This document shows, in pieces, positions 24,401 to 34,200 of a DNA stretch of 60,664 nucleotides. The stretch is from the NCBI GenBank assembly GCA_016930255.1, contig JAFGHB010000025.1, forward strand, positions 1 through 60,664. The letters run 5' to 3'. How positions within the stretch are numbered: position 1 is the stretch's first letter; each line of letters begins with the position of its first letter. The DNA comes from Methanomicrobia archaeon. Lineage in GTDB: Archaea > Halobacteriota > Syntropharchaeia > Alkanophagales > Methanospirareceae. The translations under genes were made by a program, and so were the position numbers. The notes under the pieces are model-generated. The model made no database searches and was not told where the DNA came from. It saw only the letters and a list, made by a program, of their open reading frames with translations.

Positions 24401-27262
24401 TCACTCCTCCCTCGTTCGCCTTCTTACGATGTTCAGTACCACGATTGCCGAAAGCACGCCGACCAGCGTTATCAGTCCCACGGGCGTTAGCGCAGGCAGT
24501 TGTGCTGGCGCTGATGGCCCTTCTCCCCGCCGACACTCGTCCAGTGGATTCGCGTCTGAATTATTTGCGGTACCATAGATCTCGTAAGCGCCTGATCCAT
24601 CCCAATCATTCCAGAAGTTGCTCGTAAAGATGTTGTTTGTCCCGTTATCCACCGCCTGATAGGGCGTGTTGCCAATGAAGCAGTTTTCGTAGATCTCGTT
24701 ATCCGCGGATCCTGAGTTAAGATCCACGCCAGAATCAGCCGAGCCGGTGTTGTTCACGATCATGTTCCTCCTGATCGTGGCATTTTCAACGTCCTCGAAG
24801 TCAACCCCGTCGCCGCAGTCGCTTATAGTGTTCTCCTCGATCAGGGGATCGCCCAGATTCACCGTCGCACCGCTAGCGTTGTAGAGATCCATGTAGAGAT
24901 AGACGCCCGCCCAGCCGCATGCATCGATCGTGTTCCCCTGTATCAGTGCCCGGCCGATGGTCTGCGTGGAGTTGCCAGAGGCGTCGAAGTAATAATAGAT
25001 TTTGACCCCGTCTTCGGATACATTACTGATCTCATTCCTGAGGATGTCCAGCATACCCATCGTTAACCTGCTCTCGTCATAACTGTAGACGTTATCGGCA
25101 ACATCAATACCATCGCCGTCGGTGAGGTTATCTATCACGTTATCGGCAATGAGCAGGTCTCCGAACTCCAGCGTGGAATTGTAAATGAGGTCATAGCCAA
25201 TCTCGTCATAGTAGATACGGATGGCATAATAGTCTACGTCATAGAATCGGTTATTGGTTATGATAACATCGTCGAAGGTGATGATGACATTGCTGTAGTA
25301 AGAGTCACCCAAGTCGATCTCATAGGGTGTTTCATAGTATTCGAGGTATATGCCATATTCGCAACTGAAGGTGTTGTCATCGATGAAGAGTTCCCCGAAA
25401 TAGAAGGTGGCGTTGTTATCCATAGAGTAAGGAGTCTCATAGACATAGAGATATATCCCATCACCGTCTACATCAAAAGTGTTTCCGGTTACGGTGATAT
25501 CGCCGATTATGGTTGCGCTACTGTCGTAGTTTTCATGGCATACGACCTCGTAGAAGAGGTATATGCCGTCGCCGCCGCACTCGAAGGTGTTGTCATCGAT
25601 GAAGAAGCCGCCAAAGTCGATTAAGGTGTCGTCATAAGCGCCATGGGGATTTCCATAGTTGTAGAGGTAAATCCCGTTTAGGCTGACGTTGAAGGTATTG
25701 CCCGTGATTACGTAACTGGGCAGCTCCGCAGAGGCGTTGCCGTGCATATCGTAGCCGACCCCTGAATCGTAGTAATAAAGATATACGCCGTCATCGTCGC
25801 CCGATATGTTGTTGTTATCCCGGACATAAATGTCGCCCATGCTGAGATTCGCGTTCTCCTCCATCTCGTAGGCAACATGGTTGTAGTAAACGTAGATTGC
25901 GTCGAAATAGGCATTGATTGCGTTCTCTTCAATGTGCACCTCGTCGGTCGTCACCTCAGAATTGCCATCCATGTCATCACCGAAATCATTATACTCTAAC
26001 TCGATACCATAGCCCTCCCTCGAAACGATCGTGTTGTTGTTAATAAAGACGTCGCCCAGGGCTATCGACGCGTTGTTGTATAGGTACTCCGCCAGGTAGT
26101 AAACATATAGGCCATAGCCGCTGACGTTTATCTCGTTACCCTCGACATAAAGATTACCTACGGTTAACGAAGCTTCATCTTCGAAAGTTTCAAAGTAGGC
26201 GTAGGCGTCAATGTAAATGGCATCAGTGGTCACGGACGTTATCGTGTTACCGTTGATCACCAGGTCGCCACAGGTTCCCGTGGTCGTGCCATACCACTCC
26301 GTGGCTCCGTAGTAGTCAATATACATAGCATAGCTCGTCTGGTTCTCGAAGGTGTTGTCATTCACGACGACGTCGCCAGCGGTCACGGTGGTATTGGTAA
26401 GGGTGAAGAAACCACCATAAAAGTCAATGCCCTTTTCGCCACCGTAGAACTTGTTCCCGGAGATATTCACGTCGCCCATTGAGATGCTTCCGCCAGTGAG
26501 ATCCGTCACCCAGATGTCTTCTATATCAACGCCATCGGTCGTTACCATATTGAAGACGTTATCCAGGATATCAAAGTCGCCGATGGTGACGGTGTAGCCA
26601 GTTACGGTGGCGTCGTAATCCAGTCTAACACTAAAATAAAACCCGTTGTCGCTGATGTTAAAGGTATTGCCCCTGATGCATATGTCGTCAATCGTGTAAT
26701 TGTCGTTTGCAGAGTCTCCAAAGCCCTTGTCAATACCAAAGTGAACCCCGTCGCTCAGATTGGTGAAGGTGTTGTCTAAAATAGTGAAGCCAACGAAGTC
26801 ATCGGAAAAGATTCCATTGGTGCCGTTGGTAATCGTAAAGCCCTCGATGGTTATGTTGCTTGCGTTGATGTCCAGTATCTCAGTTGCGCCTCCGCCGTCG
26901 ATAATGGTGGTCGCCGCACCTGCGCCGATGAGGCTGATGCTGTCGTTATTAAAAGTGATGGGAAAGGTCTCGCCGTTAGTCGTGTTGTCATAGAGTCCCG
27001 CAGACACATTGATGATATTGGGGTCCGCGAGGCTGGCGCCCGCAGGGACGGTAGCCACCGCGTGCGTTATGGTCTTCCAGGGAGTGGCTGGATTCTGCGC
27101 CGCCACAGCATTGCGGGTATCGTCCCCCGTGCCATCATCAACATAGTACGTCGTTCCCGGGCTGGCCGCTACCGTTCCTGCCAGTACTAACGTCAGAAAG
27201 AGAGTAATCACGCCAATCGCCGTTACTTCGAGTAAAATCGCTTTCTTCTTTTCAGCTTTCAT
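24401..27262 (-). CDS. Large secreted right-handed beta-helix surface protein with C-terminal anchor
   Basis: 953 residues. An N-terminal signal peptide (hydrophobic run 'VTAIGVITLFLTLVLAGTV', cleavage near 'AAS') is followed by 'YYVDDGTGDDTRNAV' and 'PWKTITHAVATVP', the standard opening of pectate-lyase/NosD-like beta-helix proteins. Then come more than a dozen coils of about 45-50 residues, each with a 'DNTF' or 'GNTF/ENAI' turn, a 'DGIYLYYY' strand and an 'Asn/Thr-Ile-Gly-Asp' return. The C-terminus has 'LTPVGLITLVGVLS', a hydrophobic helix and 'RRRTREE', an anchor or sorting signal. The tyrosine- and aspartate-rich coils suggest calcium or carbohydrate binding. Likely an S-layer or adhesion protein; enzymatic activity is not evident. 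Confidence 0.85.
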   Translation of the reverse strand: MKAEKKKAILLEVTAIGVITLFLTLVLAGTVAASPGTTYYVDDGTGDDTRNAVAAQNPATPWKTITHAVATVPAGASLADPNIINVSAGLYDNTTNGETFPITFNNDSISLIGAGAATTIIDGGGATEILDINASNITIEGFTITNGTNGIFSDDFVGFTILDNTFTNLSDGVHFGIDKGFGDSANDNYTIDDICIRGNTFNISDNGFYFSVRLDYDATVTGYTVTIGDFDILDNVFNMVTTDGVDIEDIWVTDLTGGSISMGDVNISGNKFYGGEKGIDFYGGFFTLTNTTVTAGDVVVNDNTFENQTSYAMYIDYYGATEWYGTTTGTCGDLVINGNTITSVTTDAIYIDAYAYFETFEDEASLTVGNLYVEGNEINVSGYGLYVYYLAEYLYNNASIALGDVFINNNTIVSREGYGIELEYNDFGDDMDGNSEVTTDEVHIEENAINAYFDAIYVYYNHVAYEMEENANLSMGDIYVRDNNNISGDDDGVYLYYYDSGVGYDMHGNASAELPSYVITGNTFNVSLNGIYLYNYGNPHGAYDDTLIDFGGFFIDDNTFECGGDGIYLFYEVVCHENYDSSATIIGDITVTGNTFDVDGDGIYLYVYETPYSMDNNATFYFGELFIDDNTFSCEYGIYLEYYETPYEIDLGDSYYSNVIITFDDVIITNNRFYDVDYYAIRIYYDEIGYDLIYNSTLEFGDLLIADNVIDNLTDGDGIDVADNVYSYDESRLTMGMLDILRNEISNVSEDGVKIYYYFDASGNSTQTIGRALIQGNTIDACGWAGVYLYMDLYNASGATVNLGDPLIEENTISDCGDGVDFEDVENATIRRNMIVNNTGSADSGVDLNSGSADNEIYENCFIGNTPYQAVDNGTNNIFTSNFWNDWDGSGAYEIYGTANNSDANPLDECRRGEGPSAPAQLPALTPVGLITLVGVLSAIVVLNIVRRRTREE

Positions 27263-27448
27263 AATGTATCACCAATAGTACACATACCAAATGGAAGGTG
27301 GAAGTACTATAAAAAGTTTGCTATTTCTCGTCAATTCGGCTTAGATGGCATATTACCTTAGCTATACAAAAATTCCTTTAGATGAAAATGGTGGCACTCT
27401 CGATATTCTCATTCAAATAGTCTCGATCCGTTCGTTCCTGATTCCGTT

Positions 27449-28372
27449 CTACACGGTTACATTATCGCGCAAAAAGGTCGCTAATCGTTTGCTGTCTCTA
27501 TCCTTTTTTAGCATAATATCTGTTTTGAGCACGTCCACCCCTTCGTCTGCAGGACACGCGTCACCCTTATCGATGACCAGCACGTCAAGGAAATCCCGGT
27601 AGCACGAGTACACACCATAGGGGGAGACGTCAAACCCTTTTGCACGCATGAATTTGCCCGCAGGGCCGCTCACTGCTTCCGTACCCACGATCGGTGAAAT
27701 CGCGATCACGATCTTCCACCTTAACAGATCTCGTATCCCCTTCAGGCTGAGTATCGGCCCGACGCTCGTAATCGGATTGCTCGGCCCGATGAGCACCAGC
27801 GCTTCTGATTCTTTCTCGAGCACCTCGACAACCGCCTCTGACGGGTTCACCACATCTATGCCCTCGAACTGGACATCGAGCACGTCCGGCTCGCCTTTGC
27901 GGACCACCCAGAACTCCTGGAAATGGAGCTCCCCCTCAGGAGTCCGGATCGTCGTGCGTACCGCTGCGGGCTCATCAGTCATCGGCAGTATCTTTATGCG
28001 ATCGGGTATGCCGAAATTCCGTGCGAGCACTGCCGTCGCCTCGGTCAGGCTCTTCCCCTGCCGCAGCAGCTCTGATCTTGCGATGTGCGTTGCGCGGTCC
28101 TTATCGCCGATCATCAACCGTTCCGGATTCTGAAACCGCTCCAGCGCCTCGTGCGTGGTAAACGTATCGTCCTTGACGCCCCACCAGGTCTTCTTATCCA
28201 TGACGCCCCCCAGGGTGTATAGGACCGAATCGATATCCGGGCAGAGTAAATTGCCGGAAATCCAGATGTCTTCCGCCGTATTCACGATGATGTTCAGCTC
28301 TTCGTCCTTGAATACCTTCTCCAGTCCCACCAGCAGCTTCGGCGTGCCCGTACCGCCTGAAAGGATAATCAT
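27449..28372 (-). CDS. cofD: 2-phospho-L-lactate transferase CofD (coenzyme F420 biosynthesis)
   Basis: 307 residues. 'MIILSGGTGTPKLLVGL' begins the family N-terminus; 'EDIWISGNLLCPDIDSVLY', 'GDKDRATHIARSELL', 'LIGPSNPITSVGPIL' and 'VIAISPIVGTEAVSGPAGKFM' are conserved CofD blocks. It transfers the phospholactyl-type group to Fo, giving F420-0, so the organism makes the deazaflavin used by the FrhB-like protein at 32298. ATG 28372 is selected because the family N-terminus starts there; the open frame continues 28 codons upstream without similarity. Confidence 0.93.
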   Translation of the reverse strand: MIILSGGTGTPKLLVGLEKVFKDEELNIIVNTAEDIWISGNLLCPDIDSVLYTLGGVMDKKTWWGVKDDTFTTHEALERFQNPERLMIGDKDRATHIARSELLRQGKSLTEATAVLARNFGIPDRIKILPMTDEPAAVRTTIRTPEGELHFQEFWVVRKGEPDVLDVQFEGIDVVNPSEAVVEVLEKESEALVLIGPSNPITSVGPILSLKGIRDLLRWKIVIAISPIVGTEAVSGPAGKFMRAKGFDVSPYGVYSCYRDFLDVLVIDKGDACPADEGVDVLKTDIMLKKDRDSKRLATFLRDNVTV

Positions 28373-28537
28373 ACTCTGATAAAAAAGCGAGGTGAAAAGA
28401 TAAAGCCTTTGAGAATTTCGAAAAACACCCGAAAACGTGCAAAGGATGGCAGGCACAAACAGAACGGGAAGTAACTCAAAATCCTCTAATCTAAAGATTT
28501 TATATAAATGACCTGAGCGAGAACGGAAGAAACTACG

Positions 28538-29068
28538 TCATTTTGCTCGCTCGCCGTGTAACATACTTCGCTTAAGCTTGAGATGGCAATCCATCCACAG
28601 ATAATACATGAGGACGAACGGTATACTCGCCATACCAATGAAGACGTGTGCGTTTAATTCCCCGGTACGAAAAAAGGTTATCAGAAACATACCGCCCGCG
28701 AAGATGCCGGTTAATACGACCGCAGGAATTAGATACGTCAACACCTTTTCACGGAACGTAAACTCTTCGACTTCTCTAAACCCTCGAGAGCTCTCTGCCA
28801 AGGTACATCGACATTGATATATCATTCTAATTGAGTCCATAGCTATGACACTCAGCCACGCACAACCCGCAAGCATCAAGAGGACGAGCGGGATATCGTA
28901 GTGATTCTGAGTGAAGAAGTAGAGGAGTACAATGTAAACCGGAATGAGTAAGGGTCGCACATACTTCTCCACAGTACGTAAATCCTCCGAGAGCCCAAAT
29001 TTCTTCCGCACTTGATACACAAATACCACTTTAAACGCCGCTAAAAATTCCGCATGTTTCCGTTTCAC
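28538..29068 (-). CDS. Conserved-looking integral membrane protein, function unknown
   Basis: 176 residues with four predicted hydrophobic segments (about 42-59, 63-80, 112-132, 141-158) and basic ends. Cysteines 'YQCRC' lie in the central loop. No family is recognised. It is divergent from cdhA with about 240 bases between their starts and about 80 bases from the cofD start on the same strand. Confidence 0.7.
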   Translation of the reverse strand: MKRKHAEFLAAFKVVFVYQVRKKFGLSEDLRTVEKYVRPLLIPVYIVLLYFFTQNHYDIPLVLLMLAGCAWLSVIAMDSIRMIYQCRCTLAESSRGFREVEEFTFREKVLTYLIPAVVLTGIFAGGMFLITFFRTGELNAHVFIGMASIPFVLMYYLWMDCHLKLKRSMLHGERAK

Positions 29069-29312
29069 CCTTACTACCTCTTCATTATCTTCAGTCCGGT
29101 GGTACTTAAATAAGATGCCGGGAAGGAGGGTTGTTCTTTTTAGTTACCACGGCTTCGTATTTTCGACAACCGCCCCTGTACCTCGGCTGCCGCTGCTGAT
29201 AGTTTCACTCCGAAACGACTTAAAGCCTGGAGCCCTTTTGGCACGGTATGCCATAGATAAAAGGCTTAAATATCTCGAAAAGAAAGGGAGAACTGAGATA
29301 ACAAAGGTAAAA

Positions 29313-31709
29313 ATGGATGAGATAAAGAAGGGTGATTTGTTCTCGATTGCCGGCCTGGAAAACGTGAAGATAAGCATTGGTGAGATAGTAGAGGAAGAAG
29401 GAGGAAAGGACTGGGAGCCGATGGGTCCCCATCCAATGCCACGCATAGCAACGCTTCGAGACTGGGATTTCAAGCTATTGAACCGGTATAAGCCGTTTTA
29501 TGCGCCGTTGTGCGACATGTGCTGCCTGTGCACGTACGGCAAATGCGACCTCACGGGCAACAAGAAGGGCGCGTGCGGGATACGAATGGACGCACAGCAC
29601 GGCCGAATTGTGCTTCTTGCGTGTTTGGTGGGTTGCAGTGCTCATTGTGGCCATGGACGACATCTTTTGCACGATATGATAAAGAAATTCGGCCGGGACG
29701 TTCCCATCGATTTCGGGCCCGAGGTGGATGTAGAAGCGCCTCTTACGAGATTGATCTGCGGCATAAAGCCGAGGACAATAGGCGATTTTGAGCAGGTATT
29801 TGATTACATTGAAGAGCAATTAGTTCAATTGGCCGACGCACTTCACACGGGCCAGGAGGGTTCATACATGGACTTCGAATCAAAAGCGCTCCACATGGGT
29901 ATGCTCGATTCACTGAGCAAAGAGGCCGCTGATATCATTCAGATCGCCTGTTATGGCATGCCAACGAGCCATGAAGGCGGCGGTCCGAATGTTCCGCTCG
30001 TCGACGTGGGGATAGGAACGATCGATACTGATAAACCTGTTGTGCTTGTTATAGGTCATAATGTGCCTCCGGCTGCGGATATAGGTGACTACCTGACGGA
30101 CAACGATCTCGAGGACAACGTGGAACTCGCAGGTATTTGCTGTACTTCTATTGACACTACGCGCGTGTATAAGAAAGCGAAGATAGCCTCTGCGCTTGGC
30201 AGGCAATTGCGTGTGATACGAGCGGGAATCGCAGATGTCGTCGTGATAGATGAGCAATGCATTCGTGCGGACATCGTGGAGCTTTGTCAACGAACTCACT
30301 CGCCGGTGATCGCGACAAATGACAAGGCAATGCACGGTTTGGTGGACAGAACTGATGATGATCCTGATGCAATCGTGGCCGATTTGGTGAACGAGCGCGT
30401 GCCCGGTGTAATCATACTCGATCCCGAGCAGGTGGGCGAAGTAGCAGTGAAGACCGCGCTACAGATGGATAAGAAGCGGAGGAAGCTGCGTTTTATTCTT
30501 AGCGATGATGAATTCAAGCAGTATGTAAATGAGTGTACCCAATGTGGCAATTGCACGCTTGCATGTCCGAACGGGATGAGGATTGGAGAAGCGATGGCAA
30601 GTGCCGCGTCAGGGGATATAAAGCCTCTTGCTGATATGTTCGACCTCTGTGTCGGCTGTGGCCGGTGCGAGCAGGTTTGTAAGAAGCAGATGCCGATTGT
30701 CGATGTGATCACCAAGGCGGCATATCCGCAGCTCCGAGAGGAGAAAGGGCGGATGCGAATAGGGCGAGGCCCGATCTGGGACAGTGAGATACGGGAGGTC
30801 GGTGCTCCTATTGTTCTCGGGACCATTCCGGGCGTGATTGCGCCGATCGGCTGTGGCAATTATCCGCAAGGGACGAAGGACGCGTGGCTCATCGTCAAGG
30901 AGTTCGCGGAACGGAATTACATCGTTACGCTGACGGGCTGCATGGCGATCGATGCCGCGCTGTGGAAAGACGAGGACGGGAAAACACTGTACGAGCAGCA
31001 TCACGGCAGATTCGACGGCGGTGGCGTGCTCAACATCGGCTCGTGCGTCTCCAATGCGCATATCCACGATGCAGCAATAAAGATAGCGAGTATCTTCGCA
31101 GGGAGAAAGCTGCGCGGAAATTACGAAGAGATCGCAGATTACATTCTGAGTCGAGTCGGCGCCTGCGGTGTTGCGTGGGGCGCGATGTCACAGAAGGCGG
31201 CCTCGATCGCGACGGGCTTTAATAGACTTGGTATTCCCGCGGTCGTTGGCCCGCATAGTACGAAGTACCGACGAGCGTTCCTCGGTCGCGCAGACGTGCA
31301 AGACGATTGGAAGATAATAGACGCCAGTGATGGCTCTGAGCTTTATTTCGAGCCGGGCCCGCAACATTTACTCGTAGCCTGTGAGACGGTGGAGGAAGCT
31401 TTGCCGATGATCGCGAAACTGTGCTTCCGGCCCTCGGACACAGATCGTGGACGGTCCATAAAACTGACGCATTACATTGATCTCAGCCAGAAATATCTCA
31501 ATACGTATCCAACGGATTGGCACCTCTTCGTCCGGAGTGCCACGGACCTGCCCATTGCGAAGAAGACCGAATTGCTGAAGATACTCGAGGACAAGCATGA
31601 GTGGAAGATCGACTGGAAGACGAAACGGATATTAGAAGGGCCTATTCGTGGATACGACCCCTCATTCAACCCGACGAACTTGAAACGGCTGGTACGGGAG
31701 AGGAAATAA
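29313..31709 (+). CDS. cdhA: CODH/ACS alpha subunit CdhA (carbon monoxide dehydrogenase)
   Basis: 798 residues, normal CdhA length. 'CDMCCLCTYGKCDLTGNKKG' near the N-terminus binds the B/D-type clusters; 'CTQCGNCTLACPNG' and 'CVGCGRCEQVCKKQ' are two extra [4Fe-4S] motifs typical of the archaeal alpha subunit; conserved His/Cys residues in 'GCSAHCGHGRHLLHDM', 'AGICCTSIDTTR', 'LTGCMAIDAA', 'GSCVSNAH' and 'GVAWGAMSQKA' form the Ni-Fe-S C-cluster region. It interconverts CO and CO2 within acetyl-CoA decarbonylase/synthase. ATG 29313 ('MDEIKKGDLFSIAGLENV') fits the family start; the frame from 29115 adds 66 unrelated residues. CdhB follows after 22 bases. Confidence 0.95.
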   Translation: MDEIKKGDLFSIAGLENVKISIGEIVEEEGGKDWEPMGPHPMPRIATLRDWDFKLLNRYKPFYAPLCDMCCLCTYGKCDLTGNKKGACGIRMDAQHGRIVLLACLVGCSAHCGHGRHLLHDMIKKFGRDVPIDFGPEVDVEAPLTRLICGIKPRTIGDFEQVFDYIEEQLVQLADALHTGQEGSYMDFESKALHMGMLDSLSKEAADIIQIACYGMPTSHEGGGPNVPLVDVGIGTIDTDKPVVLVIGHNVPPAADIGDYLTDNDLEDNVELAGICCTSIDTTRVYKKAKIASALGRQLRVIRAGIADVVVIDEQCIRADIVELCQRTHSPVIATNDKAMHGLVDRTDDDPDAIVADLVNERVPGVIILDPEQVGEVAVKTALQMDKKRRKLRFILSDDEFKQYVNECTQCGNCTLACPNGMRIGEAMASAASGDIKPLADMFDLCVGCGRCEQVCKKQMPIVDVITKAAYPQLREEKGRMRIGRGPIWDSEIREVGAPIVLGTIPGVIAPIGCGNYPQGTKDAWLIVKEFAERNYIVTLTGCMAIDAALWKDEDGKTLYEQHHGRFDGGGVLNIGSCVSNAHIHDAAIKIASIFAGRKLRGNYEEIADYILSRVGACGVAWGAMSQKAASIATGFNRLGIPAVVGPHSTKYRRAFLGRADVQDDWKIIDASDGSELYFEPGPQHLLVACETVEEALPMIAKLCFRPSDTDRGRSIKLTHYIDLSQKYLNTYPTDWHLFVRSATDLPIAKKTELLKILEDKHEWKIDWKTKRILEGPIRGYDPSFNPTNLKRLVRERK

Positions 31710-31731
31710 GTAAGTAAGGGGGAAAGTAAAG

Positions 31732-32274
31732 ATGGGAGCGGAAATACCTTTTGACGTGGCGAATATCCCCGGTCCTGAGACAGGCGAAGTGGTCGCACCG
31801 AAAGTAATAGGGAGTTACATCTCAAGCGCGAAGCGGCCGTTGCTCGTTGTGGGCTCTGAAATTTTGCGTGATGAGTTCTTTGTGGAACTCGCGATTGAGC
31901 TGGGTAAGAAGGGGATCCCGATAGCCGCAACGGGCCACAGCATAAAGGGCTTTGTAGAAAAGGGCTACTGCGAGAACGTGCAGTATTACAACTTGCACGA
32001 CCTCACGAACTGTTTACGAGACCCGAACTGGGCGGGCCTGGACGGTAAGGGCAATTACGATTTCGTGATCTTCTTCGGCATCACGTACTATTACGCGTCG
32101 CAGATGCTGTCCTGCATAAAGAACTTTGCAACCGATCCCCTGGTTCGTGCGGTTTCGATTGATCGTTATTACCATCCAAACGCGCGAATGGGCTTTGCAA
32201 ACATTACGCCGCGGCAGGAGGAGGAGTATAAGGCGATGCTGAATCGCGTAGTGGGGAGCATAAAGCGGAGGTAA
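31732..32274 (+). CDS. cdhB: CODH/ACS epsilon subunit CdhB
   Basis: 180 residues. 'RPLLVVGSEILRDEFFVELA' and 'GIPIAATGHSIKGFVEKGY' match the DHS-like Rossmann fold of the epsilon subunit, which forms the alpha2-epsilon2 CODH module with CdhA and has been proposed to help electron transfer through a flavin. The C-terminal 'DRYYHPNARMGFANI' segment is also conserved. It lies between cdhA and the FrhB-like gene, with 22- and 23-base spacers; all three look like one operon. Confidence 0.93.
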   Translation: MGAEIPFDVANIPGPETGEVVAPKVIGSYISSAKRPLLVVGSEILRDEFFVELAIELGKKGIPIAATGHSIKGFVEKGYCENVQYYNLHDLTNCLRDPNWAGLDGKGNYDFVIFFGITYYYASQMLSCIKNFATDPLVRAVSIDRYYHPNARMGFANITPRQEEEYKAMLNRVVGSIKRR

Positions 32275-32297
32275 GAGGGCAGAAACGGAACGGAACC

Positions 32298-33419
32298 ATG
32301 GTAAAAGAAAAAGGTAATCTAACGGATTTAGAGGCGGAAGTGATATATAACGGGCTCTGCTGCTACTGCGGGACGTGCGGCGCGTTTTGCAAGGAGTACA
32401 TAACGTACGAGGATGGACTGCCGAAGACAAAGAAGAAGTGCTATGAGATCTGCGGCGCGTGTTACGATTTCTGTCCACGGACGTTCTTCGCTCCTTTCAA
32501 GGTAGACCGAGCGGTATTTGGCGAGGTGAGAAAGGACGGTTTGTTAGGCTATTACCAAGGAGATATAATCACCGCACGTGCCACCGATAAGGCCGTTATG
32601 GATAAAGCACAGGATGGCGGAGTTATATCCGCATTGCTTCTCTTCCTGATCGAGCAGGGCGAGATCGATGCAGCAGTTGTCACAAAGACTTCTGAGGAGA
32701 AGGCGTGGCAACCGGAACCGTGCATTGCAACAACGAAAGAGGACATATTAGCTGCGGCTGGCTCGAAATACACGCAATGCCCGGCGGTACTAGGAGTGGG
32801 TGACGCGTTCGAGCAGGGCTACCAGAATATCGCCCTTGTCGGATTGCCATGCCACATAGAGGGCATGAGAAAGGTTCAGTTGTCAAAAGGCTTTGACGTC
32901 GGCGCTGACCGCGTGAAACTCCTTATCGGGCTCTTCTGCACGGAAACGTTTGATTCCACGATGCTCATCACGGTTTTGGAGACGTTAGGCACGAGTTTCG
33001 AGGACGTCAAGAAATTCAATATACGGAAGGGGAGCTTCATCGTTTATACAAAGTCTGGCGAAACGCTGAAGATGCCGGTTCGAAAAATGAGGGCGTATGC
33101 ACGAGAAGCGTGCAATTACTGCTACGACTTTGCATCAGAGTTCGCTGACGTTTCCGTGGGATCAATAGGCTCCGATGACGGCTGGTCAACGGTGATCGCG
33201 CGAAGCGACGCGGGTAAGGACTTGCTGAAGCGCGCGGAGGCCGCGGGATTAATAGAAACGAAGAAGCTCTCGAAAGAGGGGATAGCGACCGTAAAGAAGC
33301 TCGCATCGTTCAAGAAGCGGGAGAACCTGAAGTGGATTTACGAGAAGACCGAGCCCTTGAGCTTCCTGAATATGCAGGTCGAGCCAGAGCTGCTTGAACG
33401 GTTCTTGTGCGGGGATTGA
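32298..33419 (+). CDS. FrhB/FpoF-like F420-dependent oxidoreductase subunit linked to CODH
   Basis: 373 residues of the coenzyme F420 hydrogenase/dehydrogenase beta family. An N-terminal cysteine pattern ('CCYCGTCGAFCKEYI', then 'CYEICGACYDFCPRTFF') binds [4Fe-4S] clusters; 'AQDGGVISALLLFLI', 'GLPCHIEGMRKVQL' and 'ACNYCYDFASEFADVSVGSIG' are the FAD/F420-domain blocks. Family members pass hydride between F420 and iron-sulphur clusters through FAD. Placed directly after cdhA-cdhB, it suggests that CO oxidation/CO2 reduction is coupled to F420 here; this is inference from gene order. Confidence 0.9.
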   Translation: MVKEKGNLTDLEAEVIYNGLCCYCGTCGAFCKEYITYEDGLPKTKKKCYEICGACYDFCPRTFFAPFKVDRAVFGEVRKDGLLGYYQGDIITARATDKAVMDKAQDGGVISALLLFLIEQGEIDAAVVTKTSEEKAWQPEPCIATTKEDILAAAGSKYTQCPAVLGVGDAFEQGYQNIALVGLPCHIEGMRKVQLSKGFDVGADRVKLLIGLFCTETFDSTMLITVLETLGTSFEDVKKFNIRKGSFIVYTKSGETLKMPVRKMRAYAREACNYCYDFASEFADVSVGSIGSDDGWSTVIARSDAGKDLLKRAEAAGLIETKKLSKEGIATVKKLASFKKRENLKWIYEKTEPLSFLNMQVEPELLERFLCGD

Positions 33420-33483
33420 ATAGCTTCGTGCATCTTCATGATTGGCGGCCTTTTGAGCACGCACAGAGAGCACTGACTATGAG

Positions 33484-33745
33484 AGGCGTCACTCTAGTAA
33501 TTCCTCCGTGTTTCGTAATCAGGAGTCTTTCCTCAACTCTTGGTGATCTGCCAGACAAGATCGTAGTCCAATGCTAAATCTTCGGCAACTTCGTGTGGAT
33601 AAGCCTCTATGTACGAGCATAGCCTATCACTTCTTGCTACACCTCGTTATACGCCATATTACGCACCTTAACGATCTTAATAGCTCGCAACTTATCCCTG
33701 CGGTCTTTCGCACACATGAGCTCACAGTAACACTCTCGGTGGATT
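33484..33745 (-). pseudogene. Decayed gene fragment with stops and a frame change
   Basis: On the minus strand a coding-like stretch ('ECYCELMCAKDRRDKLRAI', then 'IVKVRNMAYNEV') meets TAG stops, and the next frame continues with 'YIEAYPHEVAEDLALDYDL' and 'VWQITK' before a stop and 'GKTPDYETRRNY'. Residue texture in these pieces is protein-like, unlike random frames. No family is recognised. The remaining part of the 33420-33891 gap shows nothing else that I can support. Confidence 0.35.
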
Positions 33746-33891
33746 TTTAACGTGTAACAGCCTCAGGAAATCAACTCGTTCGAAACCGGGATCGGCAGCA
33801 GCTAGTTCTCAACCCCGTAGCTGCAGCAACATCTCCCGCCTGAATTGATCGCGATCGATGCTCTTCTAACCGCAACACTGCGTATTCCGCG

Positions 33892-34107
33892 TTATTCGGC
33901 CGTTTCTATCGCCACGATCTTCTTCCTGCTTGTCGCGCCCGAAACGATCCGCACGTCGGCATTGAAGTATTTTGATAGCACCGTAACCACCGCTTTATTA
34001 GCCTTACCTTTCGTCGGCGGCGCTTTTACTCGCACCACGAGCGGATCGCCTTCGATTACTTCATCCGTATTCGAATTGGGGACGACTTTGATCTCAATAG
34101 TCTTCAT
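33892..34107 (-). CDS. DUF167/YggU family protein
   Basis: 71 residues from the ATG at 34107. '[24 protein letters not shown]' (core '[19 protein letters not shown]') and '[14 protein letters not shown]' are the hallmark segments of the small alpha/beta DUF167 fold, found in all domains, of unknown role. Upstream extension to 34134 is not conserved. It is divergent from the acylphosphatase gene across about 90 bases. Confidence 0.87.
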   Translation of the reverse strand: MKTIEIKVVPNSNTDEVIEGDPLVVRVKAPPTKGKANKAVVTVLSKYFNADVRIVSGATSRKKIVAIETAE

Positions 34108-34200
34108 ACGCCACAAATGACTTGTAGTAGGCATAGGTATTTAAATGATAATACGTTTGAGTGCTTTGAGTACGAACGAAAGGCAAGCGACAAAGTGAAA

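Noticed and set aside
29115-29312. N-terminal extension of cdhA by 66 codons
   Set aside because: The family N-terminus begins at the ATG 29313, and the extension overlaps an AT-rich, promoter-like region with no similarity to CdhA.
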